Of a stretch of 64,000 nt of DNA, positions 43,076 to 51,141 are shown in pieces. This DNA is from RPRC01 sp034933285. Lineage in GTDB: Bacteria; Desulfobacterota; Desulfuromonadia; Geobacterales; Geobacteraceae. The notes under the pieces were generated by a model. That model ran no database searches. It had not been told where the DNA came from and saw only the letters and a program-made list of their open reading frames with translations. The stretch covers positions 73,159 to 137,158 of the forward strand of contig JAYFNT010000025.1 of assembly GCA_034933285.1 (NCBI GenBank), in the 5' to 3' direction. A program made the position numbers and the translations under genes. The first letter of the stretch is position 1. Each line of letters begins with the position of its first letter.

Positions 43076-43903
43076 TCAGCCTGACATGCCCCGGGCCCGG
43101 TCGATCAGCTCCAGGTAGCGCCTGCGACGGTCCAGGGGAAGTTCCAGTATTTCCGCCTCACCCCAATGATAAGCGGAGGCTATGATGTGGATTTCCTGCA
43201 GCAGATCTTCCCTCAGCGTGCGGGACAGTGCCTGGTACGGGTTCACGTCGATCACGTGGAGGGCCCCGCACACAGGGCAGGCAGCCTGGACCGCAACTGC
43301 CACCTCAGGGGCCACCGCCTCCAGGGCAGTCTCGATACGACCGACATCGACGGCGCTGAACGAATCCACTATTGCCCGGGATGAACGCACATCCGCCACC
43401 TGGCCGGGACGGGCCGCAAGGCAACGGGTCAGGAGACAGCGTAAGGCCTCGGCATCGTCCTGATCCGCCAGGAACTCCTGGTCGGCACCGGTCGGCACCC
43501 GGAACCGGAACAGCCCAAGGCCGGTTTCCACATCGGCGAAGGGATATCCTTCCCCCGCCTCTTTTACCGGAAGGTTCCGATAGTCAACAGCGAAATCGAA
43601 CCTCTCGCGGCAGTTTTCGCAACAGGCCGTGAGCCAGCTCTCTCCCACGCCGAGCCGTGCCGCAAGCTCCAGCATGAGAAACTGGCGGTCGGCCACGGAG
43701 AGCCCCGCTACCACCTCCGGCAGCGGGGCTTTCCCCACCACTGTCTCAAGGCTGGCGGCAAGGGCAGCTGTTACCCGGGCCGGCATGGGACAAGCGGCAG
43801 CGGCTGCCTCGGCCAAGGTCAACTCAACGGCGCCGGTCAGGGGACGAAAGGCAAAGTCCCGCTGCCTGGCCCCTCCATCAAGGATGCCGCCCGGGAGCCG
43901 CAT
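43076..43903 (-). CDS. T4 gp51-type baseplate/assembly protein with zinc-ribbon cysteines
   Basis: A 275-residue protein. The C-terminal segment LREDLLQEIHIIASAYHWGEAEILELPLDRRRRYLELIDRARG is the pattern of T4 baseplate hub assembly proteins. In the centre, WLTACCENCRERFDF and VQAACPVCGALHVID give two CxxC pairs about 95 residues apart, likely a zinc site. DRQFLMLELAARLG lies before. It starts on the tube stop (TGATG). The family acts as a baseplate-hub assembly chaperone in T4; here the role is inferred. Confidence 0.68.
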   Translation of the reverse strand: MRLPGGILDGGARQRDFAFRPLTGAVELTLAEAAAAACPMPARVTAALAASLETVVGKAPLPEVVAGLSVADRQFLMLELAARLGVGESWLTACCENCRERFDFAVDYRNLPVKEAGEGYPFADVETGLGLFRFRVPTGADQEFLADQDDAEALRCLLTRCLAARPGQVADVRSSRAIVDSFSAVDVGRIETALEAVAPEVAVAVQAACPVCGALHVIDVNPYQALSRTLREDLLQEIHIIASAYHWGEAEILELPLDRRRRYLELIDRARGMSG

Positions 43904-44412
43904 CAGCTTTCAGCCGGTTCGGCCACACCGGTGTCGCGCTCCCACCCCTCGTGCTGCAGGGTGATGGTCTGTATGCCGATGGTGTTCATGGCGCCGGCAT
44001 CCAGGTCGGGGAGCGCCTGGTAGTCGGAGACCCAGGCCCGGAAGAGCTTGTAGGACATTGCCACCTGCCCCTGGAGGTTGAGGACGTTGACAATGATGTC
44101 CTTGCGGTAGTTTTTCAGTGACATGGCGGCGTCACCCTGGATGCTGTTCACCAGGTTCGCCCAGTTCTCGAACACCGGGTCGTGGGTGAGCCCCTGTTCC
44201 AGGGTCACCGGATCGTAGCTGGTCCCCCCCGGCATGACCCGCTCGTGGGATGGGTCGTTGGAGGCGCGCCATTTCACTGGCGTGGTCTTTTTCTTCAAAG
44301 CTCCCATCTTTTTCAACCCCGCCACCACCCTGCCGTCGATGACGACCTGGAACTTGAAGGTGCGATAGGGATCGTGCCGATGGGTATTCACGGGAAAAAG
44401 CGGTGCTGCCAT
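43903..44412 (-). CDS. Contractile tail tube protein (gp19/Hcp-like)
   Basis: A 169-residue inner-tube subunit: MAAPLFPVNTHRHDPYRTFK, FQVVIDGRVVAGLKKMGALK, RVMPGGTSYDPVTLEQGLTHDPVFENWAN and VVNVLNLQGQVAMSYKLFRAWV are typical of gp19/P2-FII-like tube proteins in eCIS. AGGAGG lies 6 nt before the ATG at 44412. Only this tube gene was found, against two or more paralogues in Afp/PVC, so a single subunit builds the tube here. Confidence 0.88.
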   Translation of the reverse strand: MAAPLFPVNTHRHDPYRTFKFQVVIDGRVVAGLKKMGALKKKTTPVKWRASNDPSHERVMPGGTSYDPVTLEQGLTHDPVFENWANLVNSIQGDAAMSLKNYRKDIIVNVLNLQGQVAMSYKLFRAWVSDYQALPDLDAGAMNTIGIQTITLQHEGWERDTGVAEPAES

Positions 44413-44444
44413 CACAAACCTCCTTTATCAGACTGTTCAAAGAG

Positions 44445-46361
44445 TCATTGCTGGGCAACCTTCTGCTGGATGCGCACGATTACGAACTCGGCCGGTTTCA
44501 GGGGGGCGAAGCCGACAATGACGATCACCTGGCCACGGTCGATATCACCCTGGGTCATGGTGTCCCCCAGCCCGCAGCGGACGAAGTAGGCGTCGGAAGC
44601 CTTTTCCCCCTGGAAGGCGCCGGAGCGGAACAGCCCGTCCATGAACGACCCGACATTGGCCCTCAGCGAAGCCCAGAGGTTATGGTTGTTTGGTTCGAAA
44701 ACCGCCCACTGGATGCCGTTGTAGATGCTCTGCTCGATCATGATGGCGGTGCGCCGGACCGGAACATAGCGCCACTCGGGGTCGGCCTTGGTGGCCAAGG
44801 TCCGGCTTCCCCAGACGACCGGGCCGAATCCGGGGAGCTTGCGGATGCAGTTGATGCCCAGGGGGTTCAACTGGTCCTGTTCACCGTCCTCCACCGGGTA
44901 TTGGATACCGGCCACTCCGGCCAGTGATGTTTCTACACCGGCAGGCGCCTTCCAGACGCCACGCCGGCCGTCGATCTTGGCCCACATGCCGGCGGCAAAG
45001 CCGCTGGGCGCCACCAGCAGGGTGGAGGGCACACCCGGATTGGTCTCGGCATTGTAGAAGGGGTTGGCAACCTTGATCCAGGGATAGTAGACCACCGAGT
45101 AGGTCTTGGGCTTGAATCCCAGGTCGTTGACTCCCTTCTCGGTCCTGAGCTCCACCCCCTGGGGGGGATCAATGATGACCATGCGGCTTTTCATCTTCTC
45201 GGCGTGGGCTACGGCAGCGTCGACAACCGCCTGCTCGGCCGTGCTGTCCCAGGCCTGGCCCGGCAGGCAGAGGATGCTGATGTCCCGCACCTTCTCGAAG
45301 GCCGCCAGGATATCGTCGTAGGCATCCTGGTCGGGTTCGCTGCCGTTGGTCCCCCCCTCCAGGCTGACCTGGCCGGCGATGCCCGACAGCAGAGCATCGA
45401 GGGACTGCTGACCGGTCTGCTCGGTGCCGTCGTTGGCTGTCCCCAGGAGCAGGATGGCAGCAGCGTCGGTTGCGTCACCCGGGCCGCTGGCCACAACCGC
45501 TGAAGCGGGAAGCCGGGTACCGGAAGTGAGCACGAGACTGTTGCCATCCACGACACAGGTGAAATCACGCACTGCCGGGTTGGCCGCCACCGAACCCCGC
45601 ACCAGGGACTGGATGCGCGCCGCCACGTCGGCGAGAGTGCCGGTGTTGTCGAACTCGGCGGCCCCGAAGCTCACGGCACGGGCCGTCCCGTCCACGGTTA
45701 CGGTCATGGTCAGGTTGTTCAGGACGCTGAAGTCGGTAACGGCAGAGAGGTCCTGGCTGATACTCACCCCCAGGAGGTACTGGCTGATGTCCTGCATTTC
45801 CACGCTGATCAGGGCCGATGCGTCATTCACCTTGCTCTCGATGAAATCGGCTGCGTCCTCGTCCACTACGGTCAGGTCGCTGAACCGCTCCCGCTCCTTG
45901 AACTCGGTCCCTTCCATGACGCCGACACGCAGGATATAGAACCCGGGGGCGTCTTCCTTGGCCTCGAACCTGATCCGCAGGGCGCTTCCCCACGCGCCCG
46001 GATTCGCGGCCGCAAAGCGGATTATGCGGGTGTTGTCATCCGGATTGCGCAGAAAACCCTCGGCCGTGGCTGCACTTCCGGCACGGATGGCCCGCACGAT
46101 GTAGGCCGCGGTTCCGCCGTTCTGAAAGAAGCTGTAGACCGCGAACCCCATGGGGTCCCCCTCGGCCGCTTTCCCCAGATCGCGGATACCGCCGAACTGT
46201 TCTTCATAGTCGCTCCACTTGAACAGGAGCGTCGCTTCGGCCACCGGACCTTTCGTGGTGTAGCCGACAAACGCCGCGGTGGATGTCCCGACTCCTTCGA
46301 TGGGCTTTGAGCCGCTCGGGATCTCTTCCACATACACACCCGGATGAAGATACGTAGGCAT
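44445..46361 (-). CDS. Contractile tail sheath protein
   Basis: A 638-residue sheath subunit. N-terminus MPTYLHPGVYVEEIPSGSKPIEGVGTSTAAFVGYTTKGP is the classic sheath opening; C-terminus includes VWGSRTLATKADPEWRYVPVRRTAIMIEQSIYNGIQWAVFEPNN, LRANVGSFMDGLFRSGAFQG and RGQVIVIVGFAPLKPAEFVIVRI, the conserved handle that links subunits. An insertion of about 200 residues in the middle (DLSAVTDFSVLNNLTM..LEGGTNGSEP) is surface-exposed in homologues. AAAGGAGTG precedes the ATG at 46361. It is the first gene of the operon. Confidence 0.93.
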   Translation of the reverse strand: MPTYLHPGVYVEEIPSGSKPIEGVGTSTAAFVGYTTKGPVAEATLLFKWSDYEEQFGGIRDLGKAAEGDPMGFAVYSFFQNGGTAAYIVRAIRAGSAATAEGFLRNPDDNTRIIRFAAANPGAWGSALRIRFEAKEDAPGFYILRVGVMEGTEFKERERFSDLTVVDEDAADFIESKVNDASALISVEMQDISQYLLGVSISQDLSAVTDFSVLNNLTMTVTVDGTARAVSFGAAEFDNTGTLADVAARIQSLVRGSVAANPAVRDFTCVVDGNSLVLTSGTRLPASAVVASGPGDATDAAAILLLGTANDGTEQTGQQSLDALLSGIAGQVSLEGGTNGSEPDQDAYDDILAAFEKVRDISILCLPGQAWDSTAEQAVVDAAVAHAEKMKSRMVIIDPPQGVELRTEKGVNDLGFKPKTYSVVYYPWIKVANPFYNAETNPGVPSTLLVAPSGFAAGMWAKIDGRRGVWKAPAGVETSLAGVAGIQYPVEDGEQDQLNPLGINCIRKLPGFGPVVWGSRTLATKADPEWRYVPVRRTAIMIEQSIYNGIQWAVFEPNNHNLWASLRANVGSFMDGLFRSGAFQGEKASDAYFVRCGLGDTMTQGDIDRGQVIVIVGFAPLKPAEFVIVRIQQKVAQQ

Positions 46362-46861
46362 CGTCTGCACTCCTTTCGTCATCGACAGAATGTACTCGCA
46401 ACAGGCTTGGGTAAATGTCTTCTAAACAGATGTTTACAAGAGTATATGGACCCTGAAGGTGGAAAAAACCAAAAGCAATACGATCCTTGTATATTACAAT
46501 TAATTTAACAATACATTCTTTTCTGTCAATCCCCGCACGATTATTTCTCTGCTTCTTCGCCATGACATTTTGATCACTGAGAGATACTAGCGGAGGGATT
46601 ATTTCAAGCTGCAAGAATACTCGTGCGCAGCCGTCTGGAAATTGTATACGATCCCAAATAGTTGGTATAATGTAACATTTTAGAAATGGGGGGGGGTACA
46701 GGGGAGCGAATGAGACGAATGCTGATATGCTACTAAAACTAAGGTGGTTGTACTCATACGCAAATCGGTTGCCAATTCACAAGACAGTCGGCAAGAAATA
46801 TGCGCCAACTATTCGATGAATCATGACATCGGCTTCTGTCCGGGAAGGGTGTTTTTCCGGC
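46362..46861. promoter_or_regulatory. Promoter region of the CIS operon
   Basis: About 500 bp upstream of the sheath gene, AT-rich from 46440 to 46560. Leftward TATACT (46441-46446) is a possible -10, but its -35 is poor. A perfect TAAACA-GA-TGTTTA palindrome (46423-46436) lies about 65 bp before the start and could be an operator. A plus-strand TTGTAT/TATAAT pair near 46642-46671 has an 18-nt spacer but points away from any gene. No frame here looks coding. Confidence 0.4.
46423..46436. promoter_or_regulatory. TAAACA-N2-TGTTTA palindrome upstream of sheath gene
   Basis: A perfect 6+6 palindrome about 65 bp upstream of the sheath ATG, nested within a longer GTAAA...TTTAC repeat (46411-46437). 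It lies just downstream of the weak TATACT -10, where an operator could block transcription. Binding factor unknown. Confidence 0.4.
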
Positions 46862-48106
46862 CTAACTAACAACCTCGATCCCGTCGCGGACGTTTGAGCC
46901 ATGGCTCGGCTCAAGGCGCTTCCAGACGATCAGCGTGAACATCAGGGCCGCCAGTTGCACCAGCGCGATGCACGCCACGCAATACGGCCATCCCCCCTTT
47001 TCCCACAGGATGCCCGGCACGATCGAACCGACGAAACCGCCGCAATAATAGAACGTGACATACAGCCCCACGGCCGAGGCCCGGGAATTTCCGACCGCTG
47101 CGCAAATGCCCCGGTTGGTCACTATCTGGCAGACGAACACGCCGGAACAGCAGAGGGTTATCCCCAGAAGCACCAGCCACAGGTTGTGTAAGAGCGTCAG
47201 AACCACCCCGGTCATGGAGACGAACAGCGCCGAGGACAACATCTTCCAGCCCGGCAGGCGATCGGACCATTTCCCGGCCAGCGGGGTTATTGCCGCCCCT
47301 ATGAGGTAAACGGCGAATATGGCGCCGAGCAGCGTAGGGCCGAGGCTGAAGGGAGGCTCAGCCAGATAGAAGGTTATGTAGGTGAACGTGCCCACCAGCG
47401 AAAACAGTATGGTGAAGCCGATGGCGTAAATCGCCAGCAGAGGTCTGTTTCTGAAATGCCCGAGCATGTTGCGCAGGCCTGCCCCGTAACCCTCCACCCG
47501 CCTGAAACTTTTCGCCGGAGGCAGCCAGGCGGAAACAGCTGCGGCCAGCGCCAGGTTCAACAGGCCCTGGACGATGAACACCCAGGGCCAGCTCCAGTGG
47601 TCGGACACCAGGCCGGACAGGAACCTGCCGCAGAAACCGCCGATGACGGTGCCCGTCACGTAGACCGAGGTTACGAAACCGGCCTCGTGGGCCTCCCATT
47701 CCTCGTTTATGTAGGCGACGGCAACGGCAAAGACCGCTGGAGTAAGCAATCCCTGAATGAACCGCCAGAAGATGATCCCTGAAAGGCCCGGCGAGGTGGC
47801 GATAAGCAGGCTGGACACGCCCAGGAGGTAAGTGGCGGGAATAATGACTTTTTTGCGGCCTCGCATATCTGCGATGATACCCAGGAAAGGCGCGGCCAGA
47901 GCCACGGCCAGCGTGGCAGAGGAAACCGTCAGGCTGACGGCAAGTTTCGAGGCGTTGAAAACCTGGTGGAACAGGGGCAGCAGCGGTTGCGTCGAGTAGA
48001 GGGACAGGAAAGCGCAGAAGCCCACCAGGCCCACCGCGAAAACCTGCCGCCCGTTGCCGGCGCCCGCGCCGGTCCCGCCCTTTCGTGCCAAAGTTCCATA
48101 TTTCAT
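46862..48106 (-). CDS. MFS transporter (YnfM-like)
   Basis: A 414-residue major facilitator with 12 hydrophobic segments. TM1 region FAVGLVGFCAFLSLYSTQPLLP, the A motif LGIIADMRGRKKVIIPATYL, LSGIIFWRFIQGLLTPAVFAVAVAYI, a second loop ITPLAGKWSDRLPGWKMLSS and late helices AVGLYVTFYYCGGFVGSIVPGILWEKGGWP. Resembles the YnfM/arabinose-exporter-like branch; substrate unknown. ATG at 48106. The AT-rich CIS promoter region lies beyond its 3' end, so it is not part of that operon. Confidence 0.85.
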   Translation of the reverse strand: MKYGTLARKGGTGAGAGNGRQVFAVGLVGFCAFLSLYSTQPLLPLFHQVFNASKLAVSLTVSSATLAVALAAPFLGIIADMRGRKKVIIPATYLLGVSSLLIATSPGLSGIIFWRFIQGLLTPAVFAVAVAYINEEWEAHEAGFVTSVYVTGTVIGGFCGRFLSGLVSDHWSWPWVFIVQGLLNLALAAAVSAWLPPAKSFRRVEGYGAGLRNMLGHFRNRPLLAIYAIGFTILFSLVGTFTYITFYLAEPPFSLGPTLLGAIFAVYLIGAAITPLAGKWSDRLPGWKMLSSALFVSMTGVVLTLLHNLWLVLLGITLCCSGVFVCQIVTNRGICAAVGNSRASAVGLYVTFYYCGGFVGSIVPGILWEKGGWPYCVACIALVQLAALMFTLIVWKRLEPSHGSNVRDGIEVVS

Positions 48107-48279
48107 GAAATTCCCGTGATCCCGCAACAATCCGCCACTCCTGAGATAACAGGCTTTTTGGCATTTTTTGCGAAACCGTCAATAATGTCGAATCGTATAC
48201 AGCATAACCTACCATATTACAGTTTGATTAGAAAGCCTCCGTCCGTAAACCGTCAGCGGCCATGATCATGTCTTTATTG

Positions 48280-48369
48280 AAATCCCCCCTACCCTCCTTT
48301 CGGAAGGGGGGGATAACATCGCGTGGCTCCGGTCTTCCCCCTTTAGGAAAGGGGGACTGAGGGGGATTT
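48280..48369. repeat. MITE-like inverted-repeat element
   Basis: About 90 bp flanked by AAATCCCCCCT (48280-48290) and AGGGGGATTT (48360-48369), with internal copies CCCTCCTTTCGGAAGGGGG and TTCCCCCTTTAGGAAAGGGGG each forming a hairpin. C/G-tract elements of this kind are scattered in many bacterial genomes. It occupies the 386-bp gap between the MFS gene and lexA; the rest of the gap shows no gene. Confidence 0.7.
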
Positions 48370-48425
48370 GAGAAACGGGGGTTACCCGGCAAGGCTAGGT
48401 AAGGCAAGCCTTCTCCACTGGGCAA

Positions 48426-48480
48426 TTGACATTCAAAAACTTCTGCAGTATACCATACAGTATATATACCTGACAGTATA
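48426..48480 (+). promoter_or_regulatory. lexA promoter with tandem LexA-type operator
   Basis: TTGACA (48426-48431), a 17-nt spacer and TATACC (48449-48454) form a sigma-70-like promoter. Over and after the -10 lie two abutting copies of a 16-bp unit, TATACCATACAGTATA (48449-48464) and TATACCTGACAGTATA (48465-48480), each an imperfect TATAC-N6-GTATA palindrome. Position and form suggest LexA autorepression. The exact Geobacter LexA box is not asserted here; the repeats are seen. Confidence 0.75.
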
Positions 48481-48492
48481 GCGGGAGCACAT

Positions 48493-49098
48493 ATGGACAA
48501 TCTTACACCACGCCAGAAACAAGTTCTCGAATTCATAACAGATTACGTTGACAGGAACGAATACCCCCCCACTTTCCGGGACATTGCGCAACATCTGGGC
48601 ATCTCAGGAAACGCCGGCGTGCTGAGCCACCTGGAGCAGCTGGAGCGCAAGGGCTATATCCGCCGGGAACCCGGCAGTTCGAGGGGTATAGTCCTCAACC
48701 GGCCGAAACAGCAGGAAATGGTTGCCGTCCCCATTGTCGGAACAGTCCGGGCGGGCATGCCGGAAACGGCCTACGAGGATATCGAGGGATATTACCCCCT
48801 GGAACGCATGCAGCTGAAGGGCGGAGCGTTCTTTCTCCGCGTCAGGGGAGACTCCATGATCAACGATGCCATTGTCGAGGGCGACCTTGCATTGATCAGG
48901 CCCCAGGAGACGGCCGCAAACGGCGACATTGTCGTGGCCATGATCGACGGTGAGGCGACCCTGAAGAGATTCTACCGGGAACGGGACCATATCCGGCTGC
49001 AGCCGCGCAACCCGAACATGGACCCCATCATCGTCCCGGCGGGCGAACAGGTAAGCATTGTCGGAAAGGTCATCAGGATTGTCCGTGACATCGAGTGA
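48493..49098 (+). CDS. lexA: LexA repressor
   Basis: A 201-residue SOS repressor. Winged-helix N-terminus MDNLTPRQKQVLEFITDYVD, RDIAQHLGISGNAGVLSHLEQLERKGYI; cleavage site Ala-Gly in GTVRAGMPE; catalytic Ser in RGDSMINDAIVEGD; catalytic Lys in GEATLKRFY. Self-cleavage with RecA filaments relieves repression (family knowledge). The tandem operator immediately upstream suggests autoregulation. It is followed by a small DUF6504-like gene and dinB as one operon. Confidence 0.95.
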   Translation: MDNLTPRQKQVLEFITDYVDRNEYPPTFRDIAQHLGISGNAGVLSHLEQLERKGYIRREPGSSRGIVLNRPKQQEMVAVPIVGTVRAGMPETAYEDIEGYYPLERMQLKGGAFFLRVRGDSMINDAIVEGDLALIRPQETAANGDIVVAMIDGEATLKRFYRERDHIRLQPRNPNMDPIIVPAGEQVSIVGKVIRIVRDIE

Positions 49099-49101
49099 CT
49101 C

Positions 49102-49356
49102 ATGGTGCAGCGAATCAGGGAACATATCCGTGTCGGCGTCATTCACGGCCCCGGCAACAAGCTCCGCCCGGTCTGGTTCGACTGGCAGCGCCGGAAGCAC
49201 GAAGTGCGGGAAGTGACCTACCACTGGCGGCACAGGACCGGCAATGAACTTTTCCTGTACTACTCCGTGACCGACGGCACGGCCCTCTACGAACTGGTTT
49301 ACAACACGGCCGAGCAGACCTGGATACTGGAAAGCATGGACGCGGAAAAACTATGA
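49102..49356 (+). CDS. DUF6504-like small protein in the SOS operon
   Basis: An 84-residue protein: MVQRIREHIRVGVIHGPGNK, RPVWFDWQRRKHEVREVTYHWRHR and YYSVTDGTALYELVYNTAEQTWILESM. The pattern (IRE-I-V, F-W-R-Y-VREV-W, YEL-WIL) fits DUF6504, a family seen beside DNA polymerase IV/ImuB genes. Starts 3 nt after lexA and its stop overlaps dinB by ATGA. A helper to translesion synthesis is inferred from this repeated linkage. Confidence 0.72.
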   Translation: MVQRIREHIRVGVIHGPGNKLRPVWFDWQRRKHEVREVTYHWRHRTGNELFLYYSVTDGTALYELVYNTAEQTWILESMDAEKL

Positions 49357-50597
49357 GCGGCGACAGAATCATCATGCACATCGACATGAACGCTTTTTTC
49401 GCCTCCATCGAACAACAGAACAACCCCGAATTGAGAGGCAAACCGATTGCGGTCATCGGCAGCGCCAAGAGGACCGTGATCACCACCAGCTCCTACGAGG
49501 CGCGGGCTTTCGGCGTCAAGACCGGAATGAACACGTGGGAGGCACGGCAGAAATGCCCCCAGATAATTTTCGTGGTCGGCGACAACCGGAAATACACCTG
49601 GACATCGGGCCGTATCGTGCAACTGATGCTGCAGTATACGCCTCTTGTCGAAGTCTTTTCCATTGATGAAGCGTTTCTCGATGTAACCGGCTCCATGTCC
49701 CTCTTCACCTCACCGGAGCGCATAGCCCATCTCCTCAAGGCTCAGATCAGGCACCATTTCGGCATCACCTGCTCCATCGGCATCGCCCCCAACAAGCTGC
49801 TGGCCAAATTGGCCTCCGACATGCGGAAACCCGACGGGCTGACGGTCATCAGGCCGGAAGACGTATCGGCCGTGCTGGAAAAAATACCTGCCGGCGACCT
49901 GTGCGGGATAGGGAGAAAGACCGCCCGGCAGCTGGCTCTTTACGGCATATCCACCTGCGGGGACCTGGGGAGGTTCCCCGTCGATATTCTCAGGAAGCGC
50001 TTCGGCGTCATCGGGGAGCAATTGAGCCGTATGGGAAGGGGAATGGATGATTCACCCGTAATCCCGGCGGAGAATGCGGATGCAGTCAAATCCGTCGGCC
50101 ACTCCATGACCCTTGAGCGGGACATCGAAGACAGAAGGGAGATACTCAGGTTCCTGCTCCAGTTGAGCGAAATGGTGGGTCGCCGGGCCAGGCGTTACAA
50201 TGTGTGGGGAAAAACGGTGACCCTCTCGATACGTTATGCGGATTTCGACACCTGGACGGGCAGGCAGGAGACCCTGGGAAATTTCATCAACCTGAGCGAG
50301 GATATCTACCGGGCAGCCGTCGCCATCCTGGACAGCCTGACGCTGCTCCAGCCGGTGAGGTTGCTGGGTGTGCGGCTCAGCAACCTGCGCCATGCCTCCA
50401 GCCAGCTCCCCCTGTTCCCCGAAGAGCGGAGAAAAGCCATGCTGGCCGACGCCATGGACGAGGTCAACGACCGTTACGGGGATTTCTCCGTCACGTTCGC
50501 CAGCCTCCTGGACAAGGAGAAAGCCCAGGAAAAGGGAAGCCATGTCATCTCCCCTGCATGGCGGCCGGAAGGGATCAGAAATGTGGACGTAAAATAG
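49353..50597 (+). CDS. dinB: DNA polymerase IV (Y-family)
   Basis: A 414-residue translesion polymerase. Active-site motifs: MHIDMNAFFASIEQ, VITTSSYEARAFGVKTGM, VFSIDEAFLDVTGSM (DE catalytic pair) and ITCSIGIAPNKLLAKLASDMRKPDG. HhH region GIGRKTARQLALYGI. Little-finger domain follows. The C-terminal SSQLPLFPEE is a beta-clamp-binding QLxLF motif. Overlaps the small upstream gene by ATGA; coregulation with lexA is expected. Confidence 0.94.
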   Translation: MSGDRIIMHIDMNAFFASIEQQNNPELRGKPIAVIGSAKRTVITTSSYEARAFGVKTGMNTWEARQKCPQIIFVVGDNRKYTWTSGRIVQLMLQYTPLVEVFSIDEAFLDVTGSMSLFTSPERIAHLLKAQIRHHFGITCSIGIAPNKLLAKLASDMRKPDGLTVIRPEDVSAVLEKIPAGDLCGIGRKTARQLALYGISTCGDLGRFPVDILRKRFGVIGEQLSRMGRGMDDSPVIPAENADAVKSVGHSMTLERDIEDRREILRFLLQLSEMVGRRARRYNVWGKTVTLSIRYADFDTWTGRQETLGNFINLSEDIYRAAVAILDSLTLLQPVRLLGVRLSNLRHASSQLPLFPEERRKAMLADAMDEVNDRYGDFSVTFASLLDKEKAQEKGSHVISPAWRPEGIRNVDVK

Positions 50598-50771
50598 AGA
50601 GACAGCTTCCGCTTTTGACAGGACCCGGTTTTCTGATATCTTTAATGCATATTTTGTCAGCCAACCCTAATGAGTGTTCATCCGGAAACTCCGGATCGAC
50701 ACGAATGCAGTTTCCAATCCGGAAACCCGGACACACCCCTGAAAATCCAAGCCTCAAAAAGGAGATTCGCC

Positions 50772-51050
50772 ATGTCAAGTAAAACTATGCTCTACAGTAT
50801 TCGTACGGGAATAGTCGCCGGCATCTTTTCCATTGGCTTCCTGTGCGGGTCCATGACCCAGCACAACGCAAACGCGGAAATGGGGGATTTGGGGGGAGAG
50901 TTGCTGAAAAAAGCGGGTGAAAGCGGGGGAACATTGGGCAGCGTGGCACAGCTGGGAACGGCGATCAATGACATGGAGAAGAATGTCAGCGGCCTGCAGA
51001 AGAACCTGGATACTTTGAAGAAAGTGAAAGCGGCCCTGGGGGGCCGCTAA
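50772..51050 (+). CDS. Small secreted protein, unknown function
   Basis: A 92-residue protein with a signal peptide (MSSKTMLYSIRTGIVAGIFSIGF..HNANA) and a helical mature part (DMEKNVSGLQKNLDTLKKVKAAL). AAGGAG precedes the ATG at 50772; upstream codons of the same frame have no ribosome site. I do not recognise a family. A GC-rich hairpin (51080-51102) follows. About 175 bp separate it from dinB, so it may have its own promoter. Confidence 0.6.
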   Translation: MSSKTMLYSIRTGIVAGIFSIGFLCGSMTQHNANAEMGDLGGELLKKAGESGGTLGSVAQLGTAINDMEKNVSGLQKNLDTLKKVKAALGGR

Positions 51051-51079
51051 AAGGTCAGAGTCGAGAGGATTGGCATGCA

Positions 51080-51102
51080 GGGGCACCCCCTATGGGTGCC
51101 CC
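51080..51102. terminator. GC-rich hairpin, no T-run
   Basis: GGGGCACCC (51080-51088) pairs with GGGTGCCCC (51094-51102) over a 5-nt loop, between the small secreted gene (plus) and the repeat-protein gene (minus). Probably a shared convergent terminator or transcript stabiliser. Confidence 0.55.
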
Positions 51103-51141
51103 CCCAACGAAGCCGAATACCATGCCCGAATTTTCCTGACG

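Noticed and set aside
24238..46361. Prophage or type VI secretion locus
   Set aside because: No capsid, portal, terminase, integrase or lysis genes, and no TssJLM/ClpV; presence of Pvc16/DUF4255, AAA+ ATPase, CIS-tube and DUF4157 proteins fits a CIS.
46642..46671. Plus-strand promoter TTGTAT/TATAAT
   Set aside because: No plus-strand gene follows for over 1.8 kb; probably chance in AT-rich DNA.
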